A DNA stretch of 63,231 bases, taken from assembly GCA_029210695.1 (NCBI GenBank), contig JARGFH010000017.1:1-63231 (forward strand), written 5' to 3'. This document shows, piece by piece, positions 41,681-50,468 of this stretch (the first letter of the stretch is position 1; every line of letters begins with the position of its first letter). The DNA comes from Acidimicrobiia bacterium (GTDB taxonomy: Bacteria > Actinomycetota > Acidimicrobiia > Spongiisociales > JAHEDJ01). The position numbers were made by a program, and so were the translations under genes. Below the pieces are notes generated by a model, which saw nothing but the letters and a program-made list of their open reading frames with translations, ran no database searches and was not told where the DNA came from.

Positions 41681-43080
41681 GCCTTCGCCTCCGCCTCACG
41701 CTCTTTGTTGCCGGAGCCGCCGCGGTAGCGGTCGCGGCGGTGGCAACCGCGGCCTACCTCTCTGCTGCCGATGAGGTATACGGCGAGGTCGATGCGTTCC
41801 TTGAACAGCGTATCGGGTTCCTCGGCGCATTCAGTCTCTTCGATGGAGGCGCAGGTGATCCGCTCCGGCTGGCCGACGACCCGATCATGGGCATGGGCAT
41901 GGGCATCGGTGGTCGCGGCTCCCGATTCGTCCAACCCGACTCAGTCGTGCAGATCCTCTCCGCAGACGGGACCATCTTCGCCACGTCGGGCCCGCTCCCC
42001 GTCGATGACGTCGATCGGGAGGTTCTCGGCGGGGAGCGACAGGCAACCATCCACACGGTCGACGTGGACGGCGAGCAGTATCGCATCATCACCGCCCCGT
42101 TCACCATCCCCACCGTCGGCGACCATCCGCTCGGAGCCGTGCAGGTGGGCCGTTCGTTGACCGAGGCACTCGCCGTCCTCGACGGCATGCGCTTCAAGAT
42201 GTTCGCTACCGGCGCGCTCGGCGTCGCAATCGCCGCCCTGGCCGGTTGGCTGATCGCCGGCCGTGCACTGCGACCGGTCGGCGAGCTCACCGCGGCCGCA
42301 GAGCACGTGGCGGCCACGCAGGATCTCGAGTCGCCGATCGCCGTCGTGCAGGAAGATGAGATCGGACGCCTGGCGAAGTCCTTCAACTCGATGCTCGGCG
42401 CGCTGGCAGACTCGAAGCGGCAGCAGCAGCAGCTCGTGGCCGACGCCGGGCATGAGCTGCGGACGCCTCTGACCAGCCTCCGGACGAATATCGAACTCCT
42501 GGCCCGGGCCACCAGCCTTCCCGCCGACCAACGGCGCGAGCTGCTGGATGACGCGACGACTGAACTCGAAGAGCTCTCCGAGCTGGTCGGGGAACTCGTC
42601 GACCTCGCCGCCGATCGGCCCGTCGACGAACCTCTCTCCGACGTGCGACTCGACCAGATCGTTGAATCTGTCGCAAAGCGTGCACAGCGACGGTGGGACC
42701 GGCAGGTGAACGTCGACAGCGAGCCAACCGTTCTGCGAGCCCGAATGGGAGGAGTCGAGCGTGCCGTCTCCAACCTCATCGAGAACGCCGTCAAGTGGGG
42801 GCCGCCCGGCACGCCGGTCGAGGTTGTCCAGCGCCGCGGACTCGTGACTGTCCGCGATCACGGACCCGGGATCGAGGCGTCCGACCAGACCAGGGTGTTC
42901 GATCGCTTCTACCGGGCGACGGCGGCCCGGACGATGCCGGGCTCCGGCCTCGGCCTGGCCATCGTGCGCCAGATCGCACAGGAGCATGGCGGTACGGTTA
43001 GCGCGGCAAACGCTCCCGACGGAGGCGCGGTCGTGGGTTTCGAACTCCCCGAAGCTGAACCAGTAGGCAGCGGGCAGTAG
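41677..43080 (+). CDS. Sensor histidine kinase, MprB-like
   Basis: 467 residues, ATGA overlap with the regulator. Helix 1 ([20 protein letters not shown]) and helix 2 ([19 protein letters not shown]) bracket an extracellular sensor of ~140 residues that contains a short Met/Gly-rich stretch ([14 protein letters not shown]), possibly metal binding. A HAMP domain ([15 protein letters not shown]) is followed by HisKA ([16 protein letters not shown]) and HATPase_c ([47 protein letters not shown]). With the regulator it forms one system that probably controls the divergent lipoprotein. Confidence 0.9.
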   Translation: MSLRLRLTLFVAGAAAVAVAAVATAAYLSAADEVYGEVDAFLEQRIGFLGAFSLFDGGAGDPLRLADDPIMGMGMGIGGRGSRFVQPDSVVQILSADGTIFATSGPLPVDDVDREVLGGERQATIHTVDVDGEQYRIITAPFTIPTVGDHPLGAVQVGRSLTEALAVLDGMRFKMFATGALGVAIAALAGWLIAGRALRPVGELTAAAEHVAATQDLESPIAVVQEDEIGRLAKSFNSMLGALADSKRQQQQLVADAGHELRTPLTSLRTNIELLARATSLPADQRRELLDDATTELEELSELVGELVDLAADRPVDEPLSDVRLDQIVESVAKRAQRRWDRQVNVDSEPTVLRARMGGVERAVSNLIENAVKWGPPGTPVEVVQRRGLVTVRDHGPGIEASDQTRVFDRFYRATAARTMPGSGLGLAIVRQIAQEHGGTVSAANAPDGGAVVGFELPEAEPVGSGQ

Positions 43081-43091
43081 GCACTGCTCTC

Positions 43092-44429
43092 TCATCCACT
43101 CCTGGCCACGAGGATGAGGTCTCCCACATTCGTGCCGGTCGGCCCGGTCACGATGACATCACCCACCGTAGAGAGATACGAGTAGCTGTCGTTCCTGGCC
43201 AGGAAGTCCGCAGCATCGAGACCGTGCACCACCCCACGCTCGACCGTCCACCCGTCGGCGAACGCACCTGCCGCTTCCGTCACTCCGTCTATGCCGTCGG
43301 TTCCGGCAGACAGCAGCACCAGATCGCTGCTACCCGCCAGCTCAGCGGCGGCCGCCAAGGCCAGTTCCTGATTGCGGCCCCCTCGGCCGTCCCCGGCTAC
43401 CGTGACGGTCGTCTCGCCTGCATAGATCAGCAACTCCCCCGGGCGGAGTTCCCGGGCGGCTCCGACGATTTCGACGGCGACCTCACGCGCTTCGCCGGTG
43501 ACGGTGGCTGAGACCAACTCCGGTTCCCACCCGAGTTTTCGGGCGGCCTCGGCTGCCCCTTCCGCAGCCCTGGTTGCATCGGCAATGATGGCGATGGTCT
43601 GGCGATCGAGTCCGACCCCCTCGACCGGCGTTTCGGGAACCCTCCCCTCTTCACCGGCGGTCAAATGCTCGAGCACAGGCACCGGCACTCGCCCGGCTAC
43701 GCCGTAGCGATCGAGGACCGCGGCCGCCTCCCTATAGGTCGAGTGATCCGGCACGGTTGGTCCGGAGGCGATGATCTCGAGGTCGTTGCCGACGACGTCG
43801 GAGATCACCAGAGTGAGGACCACACCTGCACCGGCCGCCGCCTCGATCAGACGCCCCCCGCTGACTGCCGACAGATGTTTCCTGACCGTGTTGAGGTCTC
43901 CAATGGAGGCGCTGCTGCGAAGAAGCAGGGAGGTGGTGGCGGCCAGATCGCTCAACTTCAACCCGCCGGCAGGCATCGTCAGCAACGAAGACCCTCCGCC
44001 GGAGATAGCAACCATCACGAGATCGTTCGGTCCGGCCCCCCTCGCCAGATCGAGGAGTTCGGTGGCTGCTGCCACGCTGCGTTCATCGGGAACGGGATGG
44101 CTTCCTTCCACGACTCGCAACCCGGGAACCGCTCCAACCTGGTTGGTAACGACGATACCCTCGACCCGCATCCCATCGACCGCGCGGATGATCCCCCTGG
44201 CCATCGGGACGGACGCTTTCCCGAAGGCGAGCACCAGACACCGGTCGATCGCAGCTAGCTCGACCGGCCGTCCGGCCAGTGTCAAGCGGTCCTCATCCCG
44301 TTGAAGCGCAGCGAGAACCGCCGCCTCTGGATCGACGGCGTCGAGAGCGCCGGCGAAGACGCGCATGAGGCTCCCGCGCCGGCCCGGATCATTGGCAATC
44401 GCGCGCCGGTCGAACGCGCCTCCAGTCAT
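43092..44429 (-). CDS. Glycerate 2-kinase (MOFRL family)
   Basis: 445 residues from ATG 44429, which overlaps the mannosylglycerate synthase stop (ATGA). The 595-residue reading is a shadow through the neighbouring gene. The N-terminal DUF4147 part has LVLAFGKASVPMARGIIRAV, VVEGSHPVPDERSVAAA and VAISGGGSSLLTMPAGGLKL; the MOFRL part has LLIYAGETTVTVAGDGRGGR, NQELALAAAAEL and LLSAGTDGIDGVTEAAGAF. The enzyme phosphorylates D-glycerate to 2-phosphoglycerate. Coupling to a glycerate-using glycosyltransferase suggests it sets the free D-glycerate pool or recycles glycerate from mannosylglycerate. Confidence 0.85.
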   Translation of the reverse strand: MTGGAFDRRAIANDPGRRGSLMRVFAGALDAVDPEAAVLAALQRDEDRLTLAGRPVELAAIDRCLVLAFGKASVPMARGIIRAVDGMRVEGIVVTNQVGAVPGLRVVEGSHPVPDERSVAAATELLDLARGAGPNDLVMVAISGGGSSLLTMPAGGLKLSDLAATTSLLLRSSASIGDLNTVRKHLSAVSGGRLIEAAAGAGVVLTLVISDVVGNDLEIIASGPTVPDHSTYREAAAVLDRYGVAGRVPVPVLEHLTAGEEGRVPETPVEGVGLDRQTIAIIADATRAAEGAAEAARKLGWEPELVSATVTGEAREVAVEIVGAARELRPGELLIYAGETTVTVAGDGRGGRNQELALAAAAELAGSSDLVLLSAGTDGIDGVTEAAGAFADGWTVERGVVHGLDAADFLARNDSYSYLSTVGDVIVTGPTGTNVGDLILVARSG

Positions 44430-45574
44430 AGGCCCGGCGCCGCCCGACTCACATAACCGGCGACCATGGCCTGCAAGTACCGCTGCGAATGGTCGTATCC
44501 GCGCAGCGCTCGGGTAACGGTGTAGTTGATCACTCGCGTGACCCAGAGACGAAAAAGGAGCGCCTCCCATTCGGCATCGCCTGGAACAAACTGCTCGAGG
44601 AGGACCTCGTAGGTGTCGTGCCAGGCTTCTTCGTCCATGAAGAGGAAGGTCGGGCGCAGGCGGTTCGTGAGCATTCCATCGCGTACAACCACAGGGAAGT
44701 GTTCGAGGAGGCCAACCTGGCCCTCGGTCCAATCCCCACTGAGAAGCCGCAACGTCACCTCGAGGTTGTAGCCGACCTCCTCGGTGATCGAAGCCGGGAC
44801 GGCATCCGTCGCCTCGACCTGGTGGGGCACCGCCCCGGCGATCTGCTGACCGGCGAGGCTCTGCATCGCAGAGAAACACTCAACCAGCATGGCGCGCAGA
44901 TCAGTGAGGCCGCCGTACAAGGCGTGCGCCTTGCCCTGCGATATGTAGGTCTCGTACAAGGAGAAACCCGCCTGCACGGTCGAGAACGTATACAGCGTGT
45001 CGATGCCCCAGTCGCTCTGGGCCTGCACTCGATCATTTGCGATAAGAGCTTCCACCACCGGACGCGTGAACAGGAGTTCGCCACCGAGCGGCTGCTCGAC
45101 TCTCGGGAGGTCGGAGCCGGGCCACAACAAGGCGAACCCGGTCCTGGTCACCATCCAGGTGATCATTGCATCGGTGCTCGAACGGGGAAAGAAATGCCGC
45201 ACGACGTCGTACCCGAGATCGGCTCCCCTCTCTGCTTGCGTGATCCACTCCGGGCCGAAACTGGTGATGTCGGCGTCGTAGAAATGCAGGCGATCGGCGC
45301 TGGTCTCCGTGAGGAAGTAGCGGAGCGCGGTGTTCATCCCGTCGCCCTTGCCGGGTCGTTTGGACCCGATCCGCGCCTGGAGGATCAGGTCGAGGGGGGT
45401 CGAAGTCGCTGCTGAGATCGCGCTGCGGGCCGCCTCAACCGCCGCGAACGTGGACTCCGCTTCAGCGCCCACCGCCAGAACCAGGTCCACTGCAGGATGG
45501 GAGGCGGCGATCCGGAGGTTGTTCAGAACCACCTCGGGATCTTCAACCCTGAACGGAAACACGACGAGGCTCAT
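44426..45574 (-). CDS. mgs: Mannosylglycerate synthase (GT78 type)
   Basis: 382 residues from ATG 45574 (MSLVVFPFRVEDPEVVLNNL), close to the ~397 of Rhodothermus marinus MgS. Long blocks match what I recall of that enzyme: RPGKGDGMNTALRYFL, LHFYDADITSFGPEWI with the metal-binding DAD, RSSTDAMITWMVTRTGFALL, IEQPLGGELL-like VEQPLGGELLFTRPVVEALI, QSDWGIDTLYTFSTVQAGFS and RALRGYDHSQRYLQAMVAGY. MgS makes 2-O-alpha-mannosyl-D-glycerate in one step from GDP-mannose and D-glycerate, bypassing the phosphorylated intermediate. The product is a compatible solute for salt or heat. It is coupled to glycerate kinase. Confidence 0.85.
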   Translation of the reverse strand: MSLVVFPFRVEDPEVVLNNLRIAASHPAVDLVLAVGAEAESTFAAVEAARSAISAATSTPLDLILQARIGSKRPGKGDGMNTALRYFLTETSADRLHFYDADITSFGPEWITQAERGADLGYDVVRHFFPRSSTDAMITWMVTRTGFALLWPGSDLPRVEQPLGGELLFTRPVVEALIANDRVQAQSDWGIDTLYTFSTVQAGFSLYETYISQGKAHALYGGLTDLRAMLVECFSAMQSLAGQQIAGAVPHQVEATDAVPASITEEVGYNLEVTLRLLSGDWTEGQVGLLEHFPVVVRDGMLTNRLRPTFLFMDEEAWHDTYEVLLEQFVPGDAEWEALLFRLWVTRVINYTVTRALRGYDHSQRYLQAMVAGYVSRAAPGL

Positions 45575-45796
45575 AACGGGGCCCAACCTACTCGTGATGA
45601 GCGCTGTGGGTGTTCTCGGTGTTGCCAATTGGCAATTGGCAATTGGCCACGTGCCATACGCGGTGTCAATAAGAACGTTCGACGCGATAGAACCCAACAC
45701 CCAGAACCTATAACGCCGACCCGCGACTAGAAAGCCGCGAAAATATTCTCTAGATCCAGTTCGTATCCCGGACGGCGATCGCCCATAATCTGAAAC
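45575..45796. promoter_or_regulatory. Divergent control region between mgs and the TetR operon
   Basis: 222 bp. It contains three AATTGGC units in tandem (45627-45647), a heptad tract CCCAACA, CCCAGAA, CCTATAA (45693-45713) and a CATAAT box (45784-45789) seven bases before the GTG of tetR, which suggests a leaderless transcript. A TetR operator is expected near the box, but no clean long palindrome was found. Confidence 0.45.
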
Positions 45797-46423
45797 GTGA
45801 CTCAGGTGTCAACTTCAGCCGTCACCGCTCCCCCCACCGCCCGTGGCCGGGCGACAAGGCAAGCGATCCTCGATGCAGCAGAAGAGGTTTTCGGGGAGCT
45901 TTCGTTCGACCGGGCCTCCGTCGCTGAGATCACCCGCCGTGCCGGAGTCGCGCAAGGGACGTTCTACGTCTACTTTCCCGACAAGAAGGCAGCCTTCAGC
46001 GAGCTGGTCCGCCACCTCAATCACACGTTGCGGGAGACAATCGCCAGGTCCGTGGGGGAACTCACCGATCGCCGGGAAATCGAACGAGCCGGCTTCCGGG
46101 CCTTCTTCGACTACGTGCGGGACCATCGTTCGCTGTACATGGTCGTCAGGGAGGCCGAGTTCGTCGACCCCGCCGTCTACCGCTGGCACTACGACACCCT
46201 CGGCGACGGATACGTCCGCGGCCTCGAACAGGCGAAAACGATTGGCCAGCTCCCGGCCTCGCTGCATTCGGAGACGATTGCCCACCTCTTGATGGGCATC
46301 GCCGAGTTCATGGGAGCCCGCTACGTCCTTCGAGCGGATGCAGATCTATCAGAGGACGTCTTCGAACAGGTCATGGCATTCATCGACCGGGGCCTCGGCT
46401 ACCTGGAAGGAGGCAGATCGTGA
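45797..46423 (+). CDS. TetR-family transcriptional regulator
   Basis: 208 residues, GTG start. The N-terminal HTH is RQAILDAAEEVFGELSFDRA with VAEITRRAGVAQGTFYVYFP and DKKAAFSELV. The C-terminal ligand domain contains FFDYVRDHRSLYMVVREAEF and HLLMGIAEFMGARYVL, a form common in regulators of fatty-acid or aromatic catabolism. It is the first gene of an eleven-gene run and overlaps the next gene by GTGA, so it probably autoregulates the operon in response to a substrate or CoA ester. Confidence 0.9.
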   Translation: MTQVSTSAVTAPPTARGRATRQAILDAAEEVFGELSFDRASVAEITRRAGVAQGTFYVYFPDKKAAFSELVRHLNHTLRETIARSVGELTDRREIERAGFRAFFDYVRDHRSLYMVVREAEFVDPAVYRWHYDTLGDGYVRGLEQAKTIGQLPASLHSETIAHLLMGIAEFMGARYVLRADADLSEDVFEQVMAFIDRGLGYLEGGRS

Positions 46424-47499
46424 CCGTTCCGATTCTCCCCGGGATCCGAGCCGAAACTCTTGCCACCCGGCGACTCACCACCAGGGTGCTATTCAGCGGA
46501 CCCGTTGAAGGCGAGCCCATCCTCTTCCTGCACGGAAACTTGTCATCCGCCACGTGGTGGGAAACCACCATGCTCCGGATTCCTCAACGGTTCCGGGTCA
46601 TCGCCCCGGACCAGCGGGGATTCGGTGGCGCCGACCCGACCGCCACGATCGACGCGACGAATGGCCTCGGAGATCTCGTTGACGACGCGCTGGCGCTGCT
46701 CGACCATCTGGGCATCGATGCGGCTCACGTCGTCGGCAACTCAATGGGAGGCGGCGTCGTGTGGCGCCTGATGGCAGAGGCCCCCGATCGAATGCGCACT
46801 GTGACACTCGTGTCGCCCGGATCACCGTACGGCTTCGGAGGGACGAAGGGCGAAGACGGCGAACCTTGCTGGAGCGACTTCTCCGGATCGGGTGGCGGGC
46901 TCATCAATCCGCAACTCGTCGAACGTCTGCGATCGGCAGACTCCGGTCTGGAAAGCCCCTTCTCGCCGCGCAACGCGTTGCGCACACTCATCGTCGCACC
47001 CGGGTCGGTTCCCGAGAACGAGGACGCCCTTGTTGGTGCCATGCTGTCCACACACCTCGGAGAGCAGCACTACCCGGGTGACATGACCCCGAGCGGCAAC
47101 TGGCCGTTCGCGGCGCCGGGAACGATGGGCGTCAACAATGCGCTTTCGCCGAAGTACACCGGCGATCTCGTCCACCGACTCCTTTCTGCCGAACCCAAAC
47201 CGCCGGTCGCCTGGATTCGAGGCGAACTCGACAAGGTCGTCGCAGACAATGCCCTCGGCGACCCGGGAACGCTGGGCGCACTCGGCCTCATCCCCGGTTG
47301 GCCGGGAGCAGACATCTATCCGTCCCAGCCGATGCTCGCCCAGACGCGACGCGTCCTCGACCGCTATCGAGCGGCAGGCGGCTCTTACACCGAAACCATC
47401 ATCGAGGGAGCGGCGCACGTGCCCTTCATCGAGGATCCAACCACATTCGATGCCGTGTTCCACGCGCACATCGACAACACAGGAGGAAACGACACATGA
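46420..47499 (+). CDS. Alpha/beta hydrolase
   Basis: 359 residues; GTG overlaps the tetR stop. Fold markers are PILFLHGNLSSATWWETTML (oxyanion HG), VIAPDQRGFGGADPTA, the nucleophile elbow VVGNSMGGGVVWRL, WIRGELDKVVAD for the acid, and the catalytic His in EGAAHVPFIEDPTTF. No signal peptide, so it is cytosolic. The ~60-residue lid after the elbow is long, with SGSGGGLINPQLVERL. Ester or C-C hydrolysis of the imported compound is likely. It is coupled to both neighbours. Confidence 0.85.
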   Translation: MTVPILPGIRAETLATRRLTTRVLFSGPVEGEPILFLHGNLSSATWWETTMLRIPQRFRVIAPDQRGFGGADPTATIDATNGLGDLVDDALALLDHLGIDAAHVVGNSMGGGVVWRLMAEAPDRMRTVTLVSPGSPYGFGGTKGEDGEPCWSDFSGSGGGLINPQLVERLRSADSGLESPFSPRNALRTLIVAPGSVPENEDALVGAMLSTHLGEQHYPGDMTPSGNWPFAAPGTMGVNNALSPKYTGDLVHRLLSAEPKPPVAWIRGELDKVVADNALGDPGTLGALGLIPGWPGADIYPSQPMLAQTRRVLDRYRAAGGSYTETIIEGAAHVPFIEDPTTFDAVFHAHIDNTGGNDT

Positions 47500-48890
47500 A
47501 GAGAACAGCCTGGCGCATCCCCGCGCTCCTGGTCGTTATGGCCTTGGTCTTCGCTGCTTGCAGCGGGACCGAAGACACAACGACCACCGAGCAGCAATCG
47601 ACCACCCAGACGACGCTGGCCGACATGGTCACCGAGACCACAATGGCCGACGACACGACCGAGACGACGATGGCGGATGCCATGCTGGGCGTGACCTGCG
47701 ATGAGCCCATCGTTGTCGGCGTAGTCACCGACCTCACCGGCCCGCTGGCAATCTACGGCGCCCACATCAACCGAGGAGTGCCAATCGGGTTCGCCTACGC
47801 CACCGGCGGCGAGGTTGGCTCCGGACTGGAACAGAGCTACATGGTCGACGACTGCGAGGTCCAGGTGATCTTCAAGGACGACCAGAGCAATCCCGAATTG
47901 ACTGCAACGGCAGGCCGGGAACTGATCGAGATCGAGGGCGCCGACATCATCATCGGCACGGTCAGCTCCGGCGCCACCGCCGGCTTGCAGAGCCTGGCAC
48001 TCGAGAACGACATCATCTTGATTGCCGCACCTGCGGCTGCCAACGACATCACCGGCAAGGACTTCAATGAGAACACCTTCCGGGCGAGTCGCAACAACTA
48101 CCAGGATGCCATGGCGATCTGTGATCAGTTCGTCAACGTCGATGGATACGAGACGTTCGTCCAGATCGCTCCCGACTACTCGTTCGGATACGGCGGCGCC
48201 GCCGGTTACAAGGATGCCTGCACCTTCGAAGGTGGCGAGTTCATCGCCGACGATGTGTTCGCTCCGGCCGATACGACCGACTTCACCTCCTTCCTGGAGC
48301 CGCTGGCCGATACCGACGCCGACGCCTTCCTGGTCACCTGGGCCGGCGGCGGCTTCGTGCCGTTGCTGCAAGGCGCCCTGGACCTCGGCGTCGTCGACGC
48401 CGACACCGTCCTCGGTTCGCCGTTCGTCGACAACGTGGTCATGCCGGCGTTCTTCGCCAACGCGATCGGCTCGACGGCCTCGATCATCTACCACTACACG
48501 GCCCCCGACAATGCCATCAACGACTACCTGATCGAGAAGGACGCCGAACTCGGCGCCATTCCCGACCTGTTCGATGCCGACGGCATGAACGCCGCGATCA
48601 TGACGGTCGAGGCCATCAGGGCGACACATGGGGCGGTAGATGCCGATTCGTTGCGCGCCGCGCTCGAAGGCATGGAGTTCGAAGGTCCCAAGGGCACCAT
48701 CAACATCAGGGCTGAGGACCATGTTGCCGTCCAGGACATGTACATCGTCAAGCTCTTGAACATCGACGACCCCGAGTTCAAGTACTACGAATACGTGGGA
48801 ACAGTTCGGCCCGAGCCGCCCTGCTTGCTCGAAGGCGACAACCTCGCACGATGCGGGGATCTGCCGGCCGGCAGTCTTACCGGTAGCTGA
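47496..48890 (+). CDS. ABC-transporter substrate-binding lipoprotein, LIV (LivK) type
   Basis: 464 residues from ATG 47496 (ATGA overlap with the hydrolase). Signal peptide and lipobox VFAACSG lead into a Thr/Met/Asp-rich linker of about 40 residues. The type I periplasmic-binding fold follows: IVVGVVTDLTGPLAIYGAHI, VIFKDDQSNPELTATAGREL, IIIGTVSSGATAGLQSLALE, AADTTDFTSFL-like PADTTDFTSFLEPLADTDAD. It delivers its ligand to the permeases encoded downstream. Branched-chain amino acids are only one of many LIV-family ligands; the enzymes nearby argue for a carboxylate or aromatic compound. A strong hairpin follows. Confidence 0.88.
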   Translation: MKRTAWRIPALLVVMALVFAACSGTEDTTTTEQQSTTQTTLADMVTETTMADDTTETTMADAMLGVTCDEPIVVGVVTDLTGPLAIYGAHINRGVPIGFAYATGGEVGSGLEQSYMVDDCEVQVIFKDDQSNPELTATAGRELIEIEGADIIIGTVSSGATAGLQSLALENDIILIAAPAAANDITGKDFNENTFRASRNNYQDAMAICDQFVNVDGYETFVQIAPDYSFGYGGAAGYKDACTFEGGEFIADDVFAPADTTDFTSFLEPLADTDADAFLVTWAGGGFVPLLQGALDLGVVDADTVLGSPFVDNVVMPAFFANAIGSTASIIYHYTAPDNAINDYLIEKDAELGAIPDLFDADGMNAAIMTVEAIRATHGAVDADSLRAALEGMEFEGPKGTINIRAEDHVAVQDMYIVKLLNIDDPEFKYYEYVGTVRPEPPCLLEGDNLARCGDLPAGSLTGS

Positions 48891-48900
48891 GTCACGATCG

Positions 48901-48926
48901 GGTGGGGCGGCTTCGGCCGCCCCACC
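48901..48926 (+). terminator. Intraoperonic UUCG hairpin after the binding-protein gene
   Basis: GGTGGGGCGGC and GCCGCCCCACC form a perfect 11-bp stem closed by a TTCG tetraloop. There is no U tract. Position between the binding protein and the ATPase gene suggests partial termination or 3'-end protection that keeps the binding-protein mRNA in excess. Confidence 0.7.
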
Positions 48927-48941
48927 CTCAATGGCGTAACG

Positions 48942-49718
48942 ATGAGCGATGTCATCCTCGAAACACGGAACCTGCGCCGGGAGTTCGGCGCACTGGTGGC
49001 CGTCGACGACATGTCGATCTCGATCGAAGCGGGTTCCCTGCATTCGATCATCGGGCCGAACGGCGCAGGCAAGACCACCTTCTTCAACCTGGTGAGCGGA
49101 ACGCTTCGCCCCACCAGCGGACGTGTGTTCCTCAGAGGCGACGACATCACAGACCTGCCCTCCCACCGGACAATCCATCGGGGCATCGGCAGGTCGTTTC
49201 AGATCACGAATCTCTTTCCGAATCTCACAGTGTTCGAAAACGTCCGCCTCGCCGCCCAGGCGATGGGAAGCGACAGCCTCAGGTTCTTTCGCTCGCACAG
49301 GAAGTTCAGCAGGTACCTCGAGCGGACCAACGAGGTGCTCGAACAAGTGGGACTATCCGACAAGGCCCTGCAACCGGCAGGGACATTGCCCCACGGCGAT
49401 CAACGCAAACTCGAACTCGGCATGATCCTCGCCCCGGACCCTGAGGTCTTGATGCTCGACGAGCCAACGGCCGGGATGGCGTCCGAGCAGGTGCCCGAGC
49501 TCATGGCATTGGTTCAATCCATCCAGGCGTCCGGTCGCAAGACTGTTGTGCTCGTCGAGCACAACATGAACGTGGTGATGTCGGTCTCGGACCGCATCAC
49601 CGTCATGCATCAGGGTGCCCTGCTGGCAGAGGGTTCCCCGACTGAAATCTCGGCAGACGAACGAGTCCAGACCGCCTACCTCGGCGAGCTCTACAAAGAG
49701 CAGGGAGGCCGCCCGTGA
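48942..49718 (+). CDS. LIV-type ABC transporter ATPase (LivG)
   Basis: 258 residues. Walker A is IIGPNGAGKTTFFNLVSGTL, the Q loop is near IGRSFQITNLFPNLTVFENV, the signature region reads GTLPHGDQRKLELGMILAPD, Walker B is VLMLDEPTAGM, and the H loop is VVLVEHNMNVVMSVSDRITV. The signature LPHGDQRKLE differs from the usual LSYGQQR but is common in LivG. It energises import together with LivF. It overlaps livF by GTGA. Confidence 0.92.
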   Translation: MSDVILETRNLRREFGALVAVDDMSISIEAGSLHSIIGPNGAGKTTFFNLVSGTLRPTSGRVFLRGDDITDLPSHRTIHRGIGRSFQITNLFPNLTVFENVRLAAQAMGSDSLRFFRSHRKFSRYLERTNEVLEQVGLSDKALQPAGTLPHGDQRKLELGMILAPDPEVLMLDEPTAGMASEQVPELMALVQSIQASGRKTVVLVEHNMNVVMSVSDRITVMHQGALLAEGSPTEISADERVQTAYLGELYKEQGGRP

Positions 49719-50416
49719 GCCTGCTCGAAGTTACTGAAGCCCACACATTCATTGGTCAATACCACATTCTCGAAGGCGTATCGCTGGACGTACCGGCCGG
49801 GGACATCGTTGCGCTGCTAGGGCGCAACGGAGCGGGCAAGACCACCACGCTCAAGACCATCCTCGGCCTGACGCCGGCCCGTTCAGGCTCGATCCATTTC
49901 GATGGGCAAGACATCACCAACCGGCGCAGTTTCGACGTTGCCAATCTGGGAATCGGCTACGTCCCGGAGCACCGGGCGATCTTCGCCGACCTCAGCGTTG
50001 AGCAGAACTTGCGCATCGCCGAGCGCGCCAAGGGCGAACTCGACCAACGGGAGGAGCTGATATTCGGCCTATTCCCAGACCTGAAACGTCTCATTCGCCT
50101 GCCGGGCACCAACCTCTCGGGCGGACAACAACAGATGCTCGCCGTCGCCAGGGCCCTCGTCCCGGACAATCGACTCCTGCTGATCGACGAACCGAGCGAG
50201 GGCCTCGCCCCCGTCATCATCGAGCAGATGATGCACGCCATCACCCGCCTCTCGGAGCACTCCACCGTGCTGCTCGTCGAGCAGAACTTCATCGTCGCCA
50301 GCCGCCTCGCCCAGCACTACGTGATCATCGAAGAGGGCAAGTCGGTGAAAGCCGGCTCAATGGCCGATCTGGTCGACGACGACGAAACGATCAAGCGATA
50401 CCTGGGGGCGGCGTGA
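49715..50416 (+). CDS. LIV-type ABC transporter ATPase (LivF)
   Basis: 233 residues, GTG start within the livG stop. Walker A ALLGRNGAGKTTTLKTILGL, signature TNLSGGQQQMLAVARALVPD, Walker B LLLIDEPSEGLAPVIIEQMM and H loop STVLLVEQNFIVASRLAQHY are intact. The RRSFDVANLGIGYVPEHRAI segment is typical of LivF. It pairs with LivG at the inner face of the membrane. A 52-bp gap with a heptad tract separates it from the first permease. Confidence 0.93.
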   Translation: MSLLEVTEAHTFIGQYHILEGVSLDVPAGDIVALLGRNGAGKTTTLKTILGLTPARSGSIHFDGQDITNRRSFDVANLGIGYVPEHRAIFADLSVEQNLRIAERAKGELDQREELIFGLFPDLKRLIRLPGTNLSGGQQQMLAVARALVPDNRLLLIDEPSEGLAPVIIEQMMHAITRLSEHSTVLLVEQNFIVASRLAQHYVIIEEGKSVKAGSMADLVDDDETIKRYLGAA

Positions 50417-50433
50417 AGAGGCTCGCTGTGTCT

Positions 50434-50454
50434 CCAGTAGCTAGTAGCCGGTAC
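50434..50454 (+). repeat. Heptad tract inside the operon
   Basis: CCAGTAG, CTAGTAG, CCGGTAC in register, between livF and the permease gene. It is a weak member of the family. Confidence 0.4.
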
Positions 50455-50468
50455 CCCGGCGGTGTCGC

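Noticed and set aside
47385-49346. A 653-codon open frame on the minus strand across the binding protein and LivG genes
   Set aside because: It is antisense to two clearly conserved genes and its composition (Gly, Val, Asp, Arg-rich, no domain) is that of a high-GC shadow frame.
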